Below, piece by piece: positions 36,917 through 45,226 of a stretch of DNA of 64,000 bases; positions within the stretch are counted from its first letter, which is position 1, and the number at the start of each line of letters is the position of its first letter. Origin of the DNA: Alteromonadaceae bacterium XY-R5. Its GTDB lineage: Bacteria; Pseudomonadota; Gammaproteobacteria; Enterobacterales; Alteromonadaceae. Position numbers and translations under genes: made by a program. The stretch is from the NCBI GenBank assembly GCA_001660395.1, contig LXWE01000004.1, forward strand, positions 206,270-270,269, read 5' to 3'. The notes below the pieces were generated by a model. It saw only the letters and a program-made list of their open reading frames with translations. It made no database searches and was not told the DNA's origin.

Positions 36917-38389
36917 ATGACGAAACTAAAAAAGGGCGGGCTGTTATTGCTGCTCGCTATCGCAATTTTGATCGCGGTATTACTGACGCGAACCGCCAGT
37001 TTTACCCCGAGCGAGCAGTATCAGCAATTTAGTGCGCGCAATGTGCAAGTGGATGCCAATCAAGTGGCGAACCACTTATCCGAGGCGATCCGCTTCAAAA
37101 CGGTTTCCCATGATGACTGGCGTCAGCGTGAAGACGACCAGTATGAAGGCTTCCTTGCTTGGATCGCGGCCACATATCCGGAAGTGCAAAGTCAGCTAAC
37201 CCTTGAACGCGTAAATGATTTTACCCTGCTATATCGCTGGAAAGGCAAGCAGTCAAATGAACCTGCAGTGCTAATGTCGGCACACTATGACGTTGTACCG
37301 GTTAATCCTGGGACAGAATCTCTGTGGGAGCATGCCCCTTATGCCGGTGAGATTGCTGATGGTTATATTTGGGGGCGCGGATCGTTAGATGACAAGAGTG
37401 CAGTAATCGCCCTGTTAGAGGCGACGACCTTATTGATTAAACAAGGTTATGAACCGCAAGGCGATGTGTATCTGGCATTCACGCATGATGAAGAGATTGG
37501 CAGCGTGTATGGCTCTCAGGCCGTCACCGAATTATTCAAAGGCCGCGATATCAAACTGGCCTGGACGCTGGATGAGGGTTCATTTGTTTTAGATGGAATG
37601 GTGCCTGGCGTTTCGCGAAAAATTGCCAGTGTGAACATTGCTGAAAAAGGGTATCTCACCCTTGAATTTGTTGCTCATGGTCAAGGTGGCCATAGTTCTA
37701 TGCCCCCACAGGATACTGCGGTGAGCATTTTGGCCGAAGCCATTGTAAAACTGAAAAATGCCCCGGTACCGGGTGGTTTGGAAGGCCTGAGTGAACAGCT
37801 ATACACGGAAATGGCCAAATATATGCCTTATTCAAAGCGCCTGCTGTTTGCCAATAGTTGGTTATTTAAGCCGTTGATTGAAAAGGAAATGGGGAAAATC
37901 CCGAGTGGTAATGCGATGCTGCGCACCACGACGGCCCCGACCATGTTAGAAGGCAGTGTTAAAGCCAATGTATTGCCTATTACTGCTAAGGCAAAGGTGA
38001 ATTTCCGAATCCATCCACGAGATAACGTCGAGAGTGTGATTGCCTATGTTAAAGGGGTAATCAATGACGACCGGATTGATATTAATGTGGTACGTGAATT
38101 TGAAGCATCAAATGTGTCAGATAAGAATGCCAATGGCTTCAATAAAATTGCCGCTGCCGCCCGTGAAGTACACGGTGACGATGTGATAGTCACCCCAGGA
38201 TTAACGATTGCCGCAACTGACAGCCGTTATTATTCTGAAATCACTAATTCATATCGCTTTAATCCGATGAGCATTACTTCTCAGGATTTGGCGGGTTTTC
38301 ATGGCACCAACGAGCGCATCAGCATTGACAATATGGTCAAAGCGGTTGAGTTCTATGCCCGCTTGATGAGCAGTGAACAACCCAAATAA
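36917..38389 (+). CDS. M20 family membrane-anchored peptidase (PM20D1/carboxypeptidase S-like)
   Basis: A 490-residue protein with one N-terminal membrane helix (about residues 8-24) and an M20 dizinc peptidase domain. Visible metal and catalytic motifs are MSAHYDVVPV, WGRGSLDDKSAV and FTHDEEIGS, with a central dimerisation domain (GQGGHSSMPPQDTA). Length and motifs match the carboxypeptidase S / PM20D1 type. These cleave or form N-acyl amino acids and peptides. ATG at 36917 follows GGAG; a TTG-started frame from 36893 is less likely. Confidence 0.9.
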   Translation: MTKLKKGGLLLLLAIAILIAVLLTRTASFTPSEQYQQFSARNVQVDANQVANHLSEAIRFKTVSHDDWRQREDDQYEGFLAWIAATYPEVQSQLTLERVNDFTLLYRWKGKQSNEPAVLMSAHYDVVPVNPGTESLWEHAPYAGEIADGYIWGRGSLDDKSAVIALLEATTLLIKQGYEPQGDVYLAFTHDEEIGSVYGSQAVTELFKGRDIKLAWTLDEGSFVLDGMVPGVSRKIASVNIAEKGYLTLEFVAHGQGGHSSMPPQDTAVSILAEAIVKLKNAPVPGGLEGLSEQLYTEMAKYMPYSKRLLFANSWLFKPLIEKEMGKIPSGNAMLRTTTAPTMLEGSVKANVLPITAKAKVNFRIHPRDNVESVIAYVKGVINDDRIDINVVREFEASNVSDKNANGFNKIAAAAREVHGDDVIVTPGLTIAATDSRYYSEITNSYRFNPMSITSQDLAGFHGTNERISIDNMVKAVEFYARLMSSEQPK

Positions 38390-38396
38390 CGTCGAG

Positions 38397-39557
38397 TTAG
38401 TCTTCGGCCTTGCGTTTGATGAAATACACACCAAGGCCGATTATCAATCCCCAGAATGCACTGCCCACGCCACCGATACTGACGCCTGATGCTGTGACCA
38501 ATAACGTAATCAGAGCGGCATCAGCTTCCTGTTTGTCCTGTAACGCGGCATTTAATGCGCTGCCAATGGTGCCAAGTAACGCTAGTCCGGCAATCGTAGC
38601 GGTAAGAGCGGCGGGAAATGCCGCAAACAGGCTTACCACAGTTGCGCCAAAGAGCCCGGTGATAATGTAAAACGCGCCGGCCCAACTGCTGGCAAGATAG
38701 CGTAGCTTTCTATCAGGATGGGCTTCATTGCCCATGCAGATAGCCGCAGTGATCGCTGCCAGGTTAAAGGCAAAGCCACCGAAAGGAGCAAGCAGTACAC
38801 CGGTAATGCCGGTCCAGGTAATCAGCGGAGAAGCAGGAGCGTCAAAGCCATTGGCCCTCAGTGTGGCCAGACCCGGAATGTTTTGCGATGCCATAGTTAC
38901 CATAAACAACGGGAGTGCCACGCCGATAATGCTGGTTAGGGAAAAACTTGGGGTTACCCAGACTGGGGTGGTGAATTGCCAATTGACCAAATCGAGATGT
39001 AGCTGTCCCTGGAACAGACTAATGCTGATGCCGAGCAGTAATACTGATGGGATCACGTAGCGAGGTGACCAGATACGCAGTAGCACAAAGGCAACCAGCA
39101 TCACTGCCACCAATACAGGATTGATGCTCAGGGATTGAAACAGCTTTAATCCAAACTGAAAGAGCACCCCGGCAAGCATGGCCGCTGCCAGGCTTTTGGG
39201 TAGCCGTGACATCAGGGTTTCAAACCAGCCCGTTATGCCACACAGGGTGATCAGTAAAGATGAAAGCAAAAATGCGCCAATGGCATCACTCATACTTACG
39301 CCTGCAAGGCTGCTGATAAGCAATGCGGCCCCGGGGGTTGACCAGGCCGTCAGTACCGGCTGACGATAATAGAGACTCAGACCTAAACTGCTCAGGCCCA
39401 TGCCCATGCCCAATGCCCATAGCCACGAACTGATTTGTGCATCGGATGCGCCTAACGCTGCCGCGGCCTGGAAAATGATAATGGCGGCGCTGGAGTATCC
39501 TACCAGCACGGCAACAAACCCTGCGGAAATAGCAGAAAGGCTGAATATGGCTGGCAT
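38397..39557 (-). CDS. BenE family benzoate/H+ symporter
   Basis: A 386-residue membrane protein with 11-12 hydrophobic segments and BenE features: the N-terminal SAISAGFVAVLVGYSSAAIIIFQAA and the central PLITWTGITGVLLAPFGGFAFNLAAITAAICMG. BenE proteins take up benzoate or related aromatic acids with protons. No aromatic catabolism genes are nearby, so the substrate may differ. It is divergent from an XRE-cupin regulator, with two operators between them. Confidence 0.88.
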   Translation of the reverse strand: MPAIFSLSAISAGFVAVLVGYSSAAIIIFQAAAALGASDAQISSWLWALGMGMGLSSLGLSLYYRQPVLTAWSTPGAALLISSLAGVSMSDAIGAFLLSSLLITLCGITGWFETLMSRLPKSLAAAMLAGVLFQFGLKLFQSLSINPVLVAVMLVAFVLLRIWSPRYVIPSVLLLGISISLFQGQLHLDLVNWQFTTPVWVTPSFSLTSIIGVALPLFMVTMASQNIPGLATLRANGFDAPASPLITWTGITGVLLAPFGGFAFNLAAITAAICMGNEAHPDRKLRYLASSWAGAFYIITGLFGATVVSLFAAFPAALTATIAGLALLGTIGSALNAALQDKQEADAALITLLVTASGVSIGGVGSAFWGLIIGLGVYFIKRKAED

Positions 39558-39606
39558 GTCATCTCCTGTTTAATGGGCGCTGATCTTGTGGCGGATATTC
39601 CAATTG

Positions 39607-39626
39607 TTGTACGCTATAACGTACAA
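39607..39626. promoter_or_regulatory. Operator 1 of the benE/XRE-cupin intergenic region
   Basis: TTGTACGCTATAACGTACAA, symmetric at 18 of 20 positions, centred at 39616.5. It shares the core CGCTATA with operator 2. Confidence 0.7.
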
Positions 39627-39650
39627 AATTACGGTAGCATATTATTATTG

Positions 39651-39668
39651 TGTGCGCTATAGCGCACA
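39651..39668. promoter_or_regulatory. Operator 2 of the benE/XRE-cupin intergenic region
   Basis: TGTGCGCTATAGCGCACA is a perfect 18-bp palindrome centred at 39659.5, 43 bp from the centre of operator 1, about four helical turns. Likely bound by the adjacent XRE-cupin protein, 43 bp before its start. Confidence 0.7.
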
Positions 39669-39710
39669 AAAAGAAATCCTTTCAAAGTCATCTGAAAGGC
39701 GGAGAGATAG

Positions 39711-40274
39711 ATGCAGGCATTGAATCAATATTTGGCATCAGCCCTGAAACAGGCGCGCAGAACCCGCGGCTGGAGTCTGGATACGACGGCAGCGAATACA
39801 GGTGTAAGTAAAGCCATGCTTGGTCAGATAGAGCGTGGAGAATCCAGCCCAACCCTGGCGACGTTATGGAAAATTGCCAGTGGTTTTGATTTATCTTTTA
39901 CGTATTTTTTGGGGCCGGCGAATCCAGAGGCAGATGCACTGGAATGGCGACCGGCAGAGCAGCAGCGTCCACAGCTGGCAGAAGGTGAAATGCAGGTAAG
40001 CGTGCGCTTCCCGTATGACCCTAAGTATGGTTTTGAGTGGTTTGAGCTGGCGTTACCACCTGGTTATGAACGTATTTCTGAACCCCATAATTCTGGTGTG
40101 GTCGAGCATATTTCGGTGCGCAGTGGTGAGATGGAGGTGTTTGCGCAGGGCCGCTGGCATAAGTTGAAAGCGGGGGATAGTTTACGTTTCGCCGCTGATG
40201 CAGAGCATGGTTATCGGAATCTGACGGCGCAAACTGTGCAGTGTGAGGACCTGATATATTACCCAGGCCCTTAA
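39711..40274 (+). CDS. XRE family regulator with C-terminal cupin domain
   Basis: A 187-residue protein with a helix-turn-helix domain at residues 8-62 (LKQARRTRGWSLDTTAANTGVSKAMLGQIERGESSPTLATLWKIA) and a cupin barrel at 110-185 (VEHISVRSGEMEVFAQGRWHKLKAGDSLRFAADAEHGYRNL). This architecture usually controls a neighbouring transporter or catabolic gene in response to a small ligand bound by the cupin. It is divergent from benE. GGAGAG precedes the ATG. Confidence 0.9.
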   Translation: MQALNQYLASALKQARRTRGWSLDTTAANTGVSKAMLGQIERGESSPTLATLWKIASGFDLSFTYFLGPANPEADALEWRPAEQQRPQLAEGEMQVSVRFPYDPKYGFEWFELALPPGYERISEPHNSGVVEHISVRSGEMEVFAQGRWHKLKAGDSLRFAADAEHGYRNLTAQTVQCEDLIYYPGP

Positions 40275-40981
40275 AATTCATATTCCAGGGCAAAGCGTAA
40301 AGAATGATCTTTGCCCTTGCCGTTTAAACCGGCAATAAAGGCCAATTCCCATTTCAGCTGCTTTTGCTTTTCGTAACGGTGGATCCCCATAAACGCTGGC
40401 CCCATGCCGACGAAATCTTCGCCGGTATAGAGTTCGATCGCGGGTTGAATTTCGGGAATGAAGCGATAGCGGTATTGCAGACGAAATTCATTTTCCAGCT
40501 CACTTTCCAGATCTACCCCCCATTCGTAGACCAGTAGTGCATTGATTGTCAGGCTGGTGCGGCCAAATTCCTTCTCAAATAACAGGCCGCTGGTGAACTC
40601 CCAGTTATCCCGCTCGTGCTGGCGTTCAAGCTCGACCAGAATCCCCCAGTCGGCGTCATACTGGCCCTGGTCGGTTAACATGATCCTGCTTTCGATTTCG
40701 TAGCTTTGTAAGCCAAAGTCATCACTCTGGTCGCGCTCACCGACAATATAGGCCTCGACGGTAATATATTCTGAAATGGCGTGGCCAAAGGCAATACGCT
40801 GAGAAAGCGTATTCTTTTCATCTGTTTGGCGTGACAAAAAACGCCATTCGACTTCACGCTCGTTGGGCAGTACATAGGGATGGTACACCCGATCGACGAC
40901 AACACCGTCGGCTCGGGCATGCTGCTGCCAACCTGCGATGATGACCAATAGCCAAAGCCATAGGTTACGCCGGAACGTCAT
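40271..40981 (-). CDS. Outer-membrane beta-barrel protein, last gene of the FTR1-like operon
   Basis: A 236-residue protein with a signal peptide (cleavage near ARAD) and about 10-12 amphipathic strands ending FALEYEF, with the terminal Phe used for barrel insertion. I do not recognise a named family. It overlaps the FTR1-like gene by 4 bp (ATGA), so it is translationally coupled to it. In this place it may give an outer-membrane route or sensor for the substrate of the cupredoxin/permease pair (inference). Confidence 0.7.
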   Translation of the reverse strand: MTFRRNLWLWLLVIIAGWQQHARADGVVVDRVYHPYVLPNEREVEWRFLSRQTDEKNTLSQRIAFGHAISEYITVEAYIVGERDQSDDFGLQSYEIESRIMLTDQGQYDADWGILVELERQHERDNWEFTSGLLFEKEFGRTSLTINALLVYEWGVDLESELENEFRLQYRYRFIPEIQPAIELYTGEDFVGMGPAFMGIHRYEKQKQLKWELAFIAGLNGKGKDHSLRFALEYEF

Positions 40982-41781
40982 AGAAAATTCTCCAAGGTTT
41001 GTTGGTCAGCCGAGCGAAGGCGCTTGTGCTTCAGAGACACAAACAGCACCAGTGCCAGCAGACCTAAACACAGATAACTAAGGACTTGTAATAGACTGGG
41101 GGAGGCTTCGTATCCCACCAATGCGTTAAGAAGATGGCCTGTACCCGAGTTGTCTTCGATCCATTTTGCGCTATTCCACATCGAACCTGTGTCGGGTAAC
41201 AGGTCTACCTGAACCAGTAAATTCAAGCCATCCATAATGCGACCACAGATAAACAACACCAACAGGCTCATGATCATCCAGGGACCAAAATACTGACGGC
41301 TAAGCAACAGGGCAAAAAACAACAATACCGCTAAGCTCATGCAAATCCCAAGGCCCAGCAGTGTGCCCAGTAATAGCACTGTCGGGGCATCAATTTGCTG
41401 CCAGTAACCACTGAAATAGATTAAAAAGTTGGCGCCATTTTGCAGTAGCATCAGGGTAATTAGCCCACCACTGAGATAATTCCAGTAGCGAGGGCTGAGA
41501 TGGCGGGTACTTTGCCAGCCAAGGCTAATGACCAGCGCATAATTCATAAGGTTGACGCAATTGACCAAAATCTCCAGCCCGGCACCATCGAACTGATTGC
41601 TGATGACATCGACAAATTTCAACATCAGTGAGCCCAGTATGATCCCCAGCAGCGCAAATTTGCCTAACCAGGTTAAATACCAGCGATCACTGCTGCGAGG
41701 AGATAATGCCATCAGCATCGCGACCAGCAAAAATAGCGGTAAAATATCGCGTAAAAACAGTACCAGCGTGTTAATCAGCAT
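40978..41781 (-). CDS. FTR1-like membrane protein lacking both REXXE iron motifs
   Basis: A 267-residue protein with seven hydrophobic segments. The fold and C-terminal signature fit the FTR1/EfeU iron permease family: FDGAGLEILVN near residue 64, then WNSAKWIEDNSGTGHLLNAL (202-221) and VGYEASPSLLQ (222-232). In FTR1 proteins two REXXE motifs bind iron. Here the first is RDILP (11-15) and the second QNGAN (114-118), so four of the six key residues, including the last Glu of both motifs, are gone. The surrounding helices are intact, so this is not random decay. It overlaps both neighbours (11 bp and 4 bp). It may carry another substrate or act as a sensor. Confidence 0.75.
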   Translation of the reverse strand: MLINTLVLFLRDILPLFLLVAMLMALSPRSSDRWYLTWLGKFALLGIILGSLMLKFVDVISNQFDGAGLEILVNCVNLMNYALVISLGWQSTRHLSPRYWNYLSGGLITLMLLQNGANFLIYFSGYWQQIDAPTVLLLGTLLGLGICMSLAVLLFFALLLSRQYFGPWMIMSLLVLFICGRIMDGLNLLVQVDLLPDTGSMWNSAKWIEDNSGTGHLLNALVGYEASPSLLQVLSYLCLGLLALVLFVSLKHKRLRSADQQTLENFL

Positions 41782-42142
41782 GGGCGTCTCCCTGAGGCAC
41801 TACGATGACTGCACCTCGGGCGGTATTGGGATTGTATTCACCAAAAAAGTGATAGGTGCCTGGGGGGAGTGGTCCTACAAAAATGTAAGCCTTACTATTT
41901 CCGAAGATGACCTTTTCGCGGTTGAGTTCAAAGCTGTCGAATTCTTCCGGGGTAGTATCAAAGTTATGGATGATCAGCTTGACCTTTTTATTGGCCGGGA
42001 TTGTGATTTCTGACGGATAAAACAAATGGTCGCGCAGTTCCAAATAAAATTCAGGTACCGCTTTGGCCAAAGGGCTGATTAGCGTAGACATGACTAACCA
42101 CAACGAGGGGTACCAATACTTGCGTAAGGATGATCTCAGCAT
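41771..42142 (-). CDS. Cupredoxin-fold periplasmic protein (FTR1-associated type)
   Basis: A 123-residue protein with a signal peptide (cleavage near AKAV) and a cupredoxin domain with the conserved TPEEFDSFELNREKVI near residue 65 and YHFFGEYNPNTARG near 95. These match the Cupredoxin_1 proteins that accompany FTR1 permeases (FtrB/EfeO-like). The mature part has no Cys or Met, so a standard type-1 copper site is not possible; acidic residues and His could bind a metal. It overlaps the kinase gene by 1 bp and the permease gene by 11 bp. Confidence 0.82.
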   Translation of the reverse strand: MLRSSLRKYWYPSLWLVMSTLISPLAKAVPEFYLELRDHLFYPSEITIPANKKVKLIIHNFDTTPEEFDSFELNREKVIFGNSKAYIFVGPLPPGTYHFFGEYNPNTARGAVIVVPQGDAHAD

Positions 42143-43461
42143 CAGGCTACGCCCTCTCTGACCAGACGAAAGACCACACAGACCCGCAAGCCCCCGAGGG
42201 GAGATTTAGCCAACTGTAGTGTTGCGCCATGCAGTTGGGCAATATGGCGGACAATGGCCAGGCCAAGGCCACAACCCGGTTCCTGGCTTTGATGACGGTC
42301 GCCTCCCACGCGATAAAACCGTTCAAAGACGCGCTCATACTGATCTTCGGGAATCCCCGGACCAGAGTCATCGACATAGACCAGTAACTTTTCATCCTGG
42401 GGTTCGAGGCTAACCAGCAACTGGCCCTTTTCAGGAGTGTATTTGCTGGCATTGCTGACCAGGTTTTGTAACAAAATTCCAAGGGCAAATTCATCTCCGC
42501 TGATCAGCGCATTGTCGCCCTCGAGACTGATATCTTGCTGTTTCTGTTCAATCTGAGGATAAAGGCTGGCTATGATGTTCTGACACAAATGCAGCAGATT
42601 CACCTTAACAAACTTGGCAGCGTATTGCTCTGGATTCGTGCGGTTTAACAGTAAAATCTGGTCAACAACGTGGCTCATACGTTCTACCCCTAGCTGCAGG
42701 TAACGCATATTTAAGGAGTCTATCTCACGACTTGCCAATTCGCTTTCCAAATTATGGCTGTTAATTTTTAACACGCTGAGTGGTGTTCGCAATTCATGGG
42801 CTGCGTCTGACGCAAAACGCTTTTCTCGCTGAAAGGCGCTGTCGAGGCGGCGAAAAAGATCATTCATTGTTGCCAGAACGGGTTTTAGTTCTGAAGGGGC
42901 TTGAGGGATCCGGACGGCGGATAAATCATCGGCCTTTTTGCTTCGCAGTAAACGCGACAAACGGCTTAAGGGATGCAAACCGCGGCTAATGGTCACAAAA
43001 ACCAGAAGCGCAAGTAGGGGAATTGAGACGATCAGTGGCATGACCGCAGTCAGGATGACCTGCTCGGCCAGCTCAAATCGATGAGAAAGTGGTTGGGCAA
43101 CAATAATCCAATGCGCCGGGCTTGGAGAGATCGCATATGTCTGCCAGCGCTGACCATGAAAGTTCTGCTCGGAGAAGCCTTCTGTCCATGGGCTGATTTG
43201 GGTATCCGGGATATCATCACTGTGCCAGGTTAATTTCCCATCATGCCAAATCTGGAAGGCAAACTGAGAATCATTGTGCAGATGCGTTGGCGAAATATTC
43301 GCAGGCAGCGACGACAAGATGCCCGCCAGCGATGTAAGCTCGGTATCAAATAGTTCGCCAGCCTGACGCATACTGGCCTGGTAGCCGCGGATTGCCGCGG
43401 CAAAAGTCACCAGCGTCAGTACCGATATCAGCATCAGCACCAAATAACGTCGTAGGGACAT
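42142..43461 (-). CDS. QseC/PmrB-like sensor histidine kinase
   Basis: A 439-residue membrane kinase: helix at about residues 8-27, periplasmic sensor of about 110 residues, second helix at about 140-163, HAMP-like linker, H-box SDAAHELRTPLSVLK near residue 225, then N (NLVSNASKYTPE), G1 (DSGPGIPEDQ) and G2 (GCGLGLAIV) ATP-binding boxes. The QAGELFDTEL segment after the first helix is typical of the QseC/PmrB group. It overlaps the regulator gene by 1 bp. The signal is unknown; metal or envelope stress would fit the operon. Confidence 0.92.
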   Translation of the reverse strand: MSLRRYLVLMLISVLTLVTFAAAIRGYQASMRQAGELFDTELTSLAGILSSLPANISPTHLHNDSQFAFQIWHDGKLTWHSDDIPDTQISPWTEGFSEQNFHGQRWQTYAISPSPAHWIIVAQPLSHRFELAEQVILTAVMPLIVSIPLLALLVFVTISRGLHPLSRLSRLLRSKKADDLSAVRIPQAPSELKPVLATMNDLFRRLDSAFQREKRFASDAAHELRTPLSVLKINSHNLESELASREIDSLNMRYLQLGVERMSHVVDQILLLNRTNPEQYAAKFVKVNLLHLCQNIIASLYPQIEQKQQDISLEGDNALISGDEFALGILLQNLVSNASKYTPEKGQLLVSLEPQDEKLLVYVDDSGPGIPEDQYERVFERFYRVGGDRHQSQEPGCGLGLAIVRHIAQLHGATLQLAKSPLGGLRVCVVFRLVREGVA

Positions 43462-44120
43462 TAGTGTTTTGCCACCGTATAGCCGACGCCCCGGATGGTT
43501 TTAATAAAGTCGTTTGGCAGCTTTTTGCGCAGATGATGCACGTGAACTTCAACCGCATTGCTGGCAACTTCTTCGCCCCATTCATACAGACTGGATTCGA
43601 GTTGATGGCGGGATAATACGCGGCCGGCCTGTTCCATCAGTAATTTCAGTAACATAAATTCTTTGCGGGACAGGGCCAGATTGTCGTTTTCAACCACGGC
43701 AGTATGGGCAGAGGTATCCAGTTTTACCGGGCCGAGTTCAATGATCGAGCTGCTGGCGGTGCCCAGACGGCGTTCAATTACCCGCAAGCGTGCAAACAAC
43801 TCCGGCATTTCAAAAGGTTTGGTTAGATAATCATCCGCCCCTTTGTCGAGTCCTTCAATCTTATCCAGCGTGCTGTCTCGGGCGGTCAGAATCAGGATTG
43901 GTAAGCTATTGCGACTGTTACGGATCTGCTTTAACAGCTGCAGGCCATCCATATCGGGCAGGCCTAAATCCAGGAGCAGCATATCGCATTCGCCACTATC
44001 CACGGCTAGCTTTGCCTGCCCGGCACGACTGACGTGGTTAACGGTAAATCCTGCCTGACTAAGGGATTGCTTTAGAGGAATGGCGAGATCGGTATCATCT
44101 TCAACTAACAAGATTCGCAT
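43461..44120 (-). CDS. PmrA/QseB-like OmpR-family response regulator
   Basis: A 219-residue regulator with phospho-acceptor Asp51 (LLLDLGLPDMDG), a full receiver, and an OmpR winged helix ending HHLRKKLPNDFIKTIRGVGYTV. Motifs such as LILTARDSTLDKIEGLDKGADDYLTKPF and the EVHVHHLRKKL recognition helix place it in the PmrA/BasR/QseB group, which binds tandem CTTAAG-N5-CTTAAG half-sites. Exactly that box lies upstream of this gene and two other operons. It is first of a five-gene operon: regulator, kinase, cupredoxin, FTR1-like, barrel. Leader length is about 150 nt. Confidence 0.93.
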   Translation of the reverse strand: MRILLVEDDTDLAIPLKQSLSQAGFTVNHVSRAGQAKLAVDSGECDMLLLDLGLPDMDGLQLLKQIRNSRNSLPILILTARDSTLDKIEGLDKGADDYLTKPFEMPELFARLRVIERRLGTASSSIIELGPVKLDTSAHTAVVENDNLALSRKEFMLLKLLMEQAGRVLSRHQLESSLYEWGEEVASNAVEVHVHHLRKKLPNDFIKTIRGVGYTVAKH

Positions 44121-44276
44121 AGGGATTCCTTGCTGATGCGTGTGGATGAGGACACTGGCCAGGTTTGGTTATTTTTTGAACCTGGCATCGTCTCTCATTA
44201 TGCTCTTGTATATTAAGATAGCCTATTGATTGAATTAACAAAATTCGTCGAATGTCTAATACCGCAAGATGCCCGA

Positions 44277-44309
44277 AGTTTAATCAGGCTTTCTTAAGCG
44301 AGGCTTAAG
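44277..44309 (-). promoter_or_regulatory. PmrA/QseB-type box and -10 of the two-component/FTR1-like operon
   Basis: A perfect CTTAAG-N5-CTTAAG lies at 44293-44309 (minus strand), inside the 3' end of fxsA. TAAACT (44282-44277), a 4/6 match to the -10, begins exactly 10 bp later. This suggests autoregulation of the regulator. Confidence 0.65.
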
Positions 44310-44765
44310 TTTGTCGTCCTTATGTTCAAATTCGCCTTCGATGATATCGCTCTGAGCGCTGGATTGCTGATACTGATAAAAGCCGCCCGGTGTGGTTTGT
44401 CCGGCAACGCTCACACTTAGGCGTGACATTAGCAATTTTGCGATAGGTTTGCGGGTACCAGGCAGGCAGCACATCAGCCCAAACAAATCGGTAATAAAAC
44501 CGGGCGTAACCAGTAAAATGCCTGCAATGACCAGCAGTAGCCCTTCGGCCATTTGCTGGCCAGGAATCTGACCTGACTGCAATTGCTGCTGGGCTTGCAT
44601 CATGGTTTGGATGCCTTGCTGTCGGACTAAGTGGGCACCCAGAATAGCGGTTAAGATCACCAGGCCAAAGGTATTCCATCCGCCGATTCGGTCACTTGCT
44701 TCAATGATTAAAGCGATTTCTGCGATAGGTAACAGCGCAAAAAGAATAAATAATTTGTTAAACAC
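44280..44765 (-). CDS. fxsA: FxsA family membrane protein
   Basis: A 161-residue inner-membrane protein with four hydrophobic segments and the FxsA pattern: FALLPIAEIALIIEASDRIGGWNTFGLVILTAILGAHLVRQQG, GLLLVIAGILLVTPGFITD and a polar C-terminal tail. FxsA of E. coli limits exclusion of phage T7 by the F plasmid; its normal role is unclear. The start is GTG at 44765 with AGGA 8 bases upstream. It is divergent from cutA. Its 3' end holds the PmrA-like box. Confidence 0.92.
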   Translation of the reverse strand: MFNKLFILFALLPIAEIALIIEASDRIGGWNTFGLVILTAILGAHLVRQQGIQTMMQAQQQLQSGQIPGQQMAEGLLLVIAGILLVTPGFITDLFGLMCCLPGTRKPIAKLLMSRLSVSVAGQTTPGGFYQYQQSSAQSDIIEGEFEHKDDKLKPRLRKPD

Positions 44766-44908
44766 CGTATTTTCCTGACAAATGGCCTGAGTATATTGAG
44801 TATGAACCAGTTAATATGAGGCCAAGCTGACTAAAAGCAAGCCAATTACGGCTAATATGAAATAAACCGGCCTGCCCGCAGGTCTGATGGCATGGAGTGT
44901 ATATCTGA

Positions 44909-45226
44909 ATGTCGGATGCCCGAATTGTGTTAACCACCTGCCCAAATCACGACAGTGCACGCAAGCTGGCTGAGGCAATGGTGCAAAGCCAGTTAGCAGC
45001 ATGTGTCAATCTGGTAGCAGGTGTTGAGTCCTGGTACCGTTGGGAAGGCGAGGTGCAGTCTGATGCGGAAGTGCAGCTAATTATCAAAACTGAAAAAAAC
45101 GCTCTCGATGAACTATTTAATCTGGTGTTAAGTATTCATCCCTATGATTTACCTGAGTGGTTAATTATTGCTCCAGATGGCGGCAGTCAGGCGTATTTAG
45201 AATGGATAAAAAGTAGTTTGAAATGA
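44909..45226 (+). CDS. cutA: Divalent-cation tolerance protein CutA
   Basis: A 105-residue protein of normal CutA length, with TCPNHDSARKLAEAMVQSQLAACVNLVAGVESWYRWEGEVQ and HPYDLPEWLII motifs. CutA forms trimers and has been linked to copper tolerance in E. coli, partly through the downstream dsbD gene. Its stop overlaps the dsbD start (ATGA), so they are co-translated. Cys in LAACVNL is the conserved metal-proximal Cys. Confidence 0.95.
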   Translation: MSDARIVLTTCPNHDSARKLAEAMVQSQLAACVNLVAGVESWYRWEGEVQSDAEVQLIIKTEKNALDELFNLVLSIHPYDLPEWLIIAPDGGSQAYLEWIKSSLK

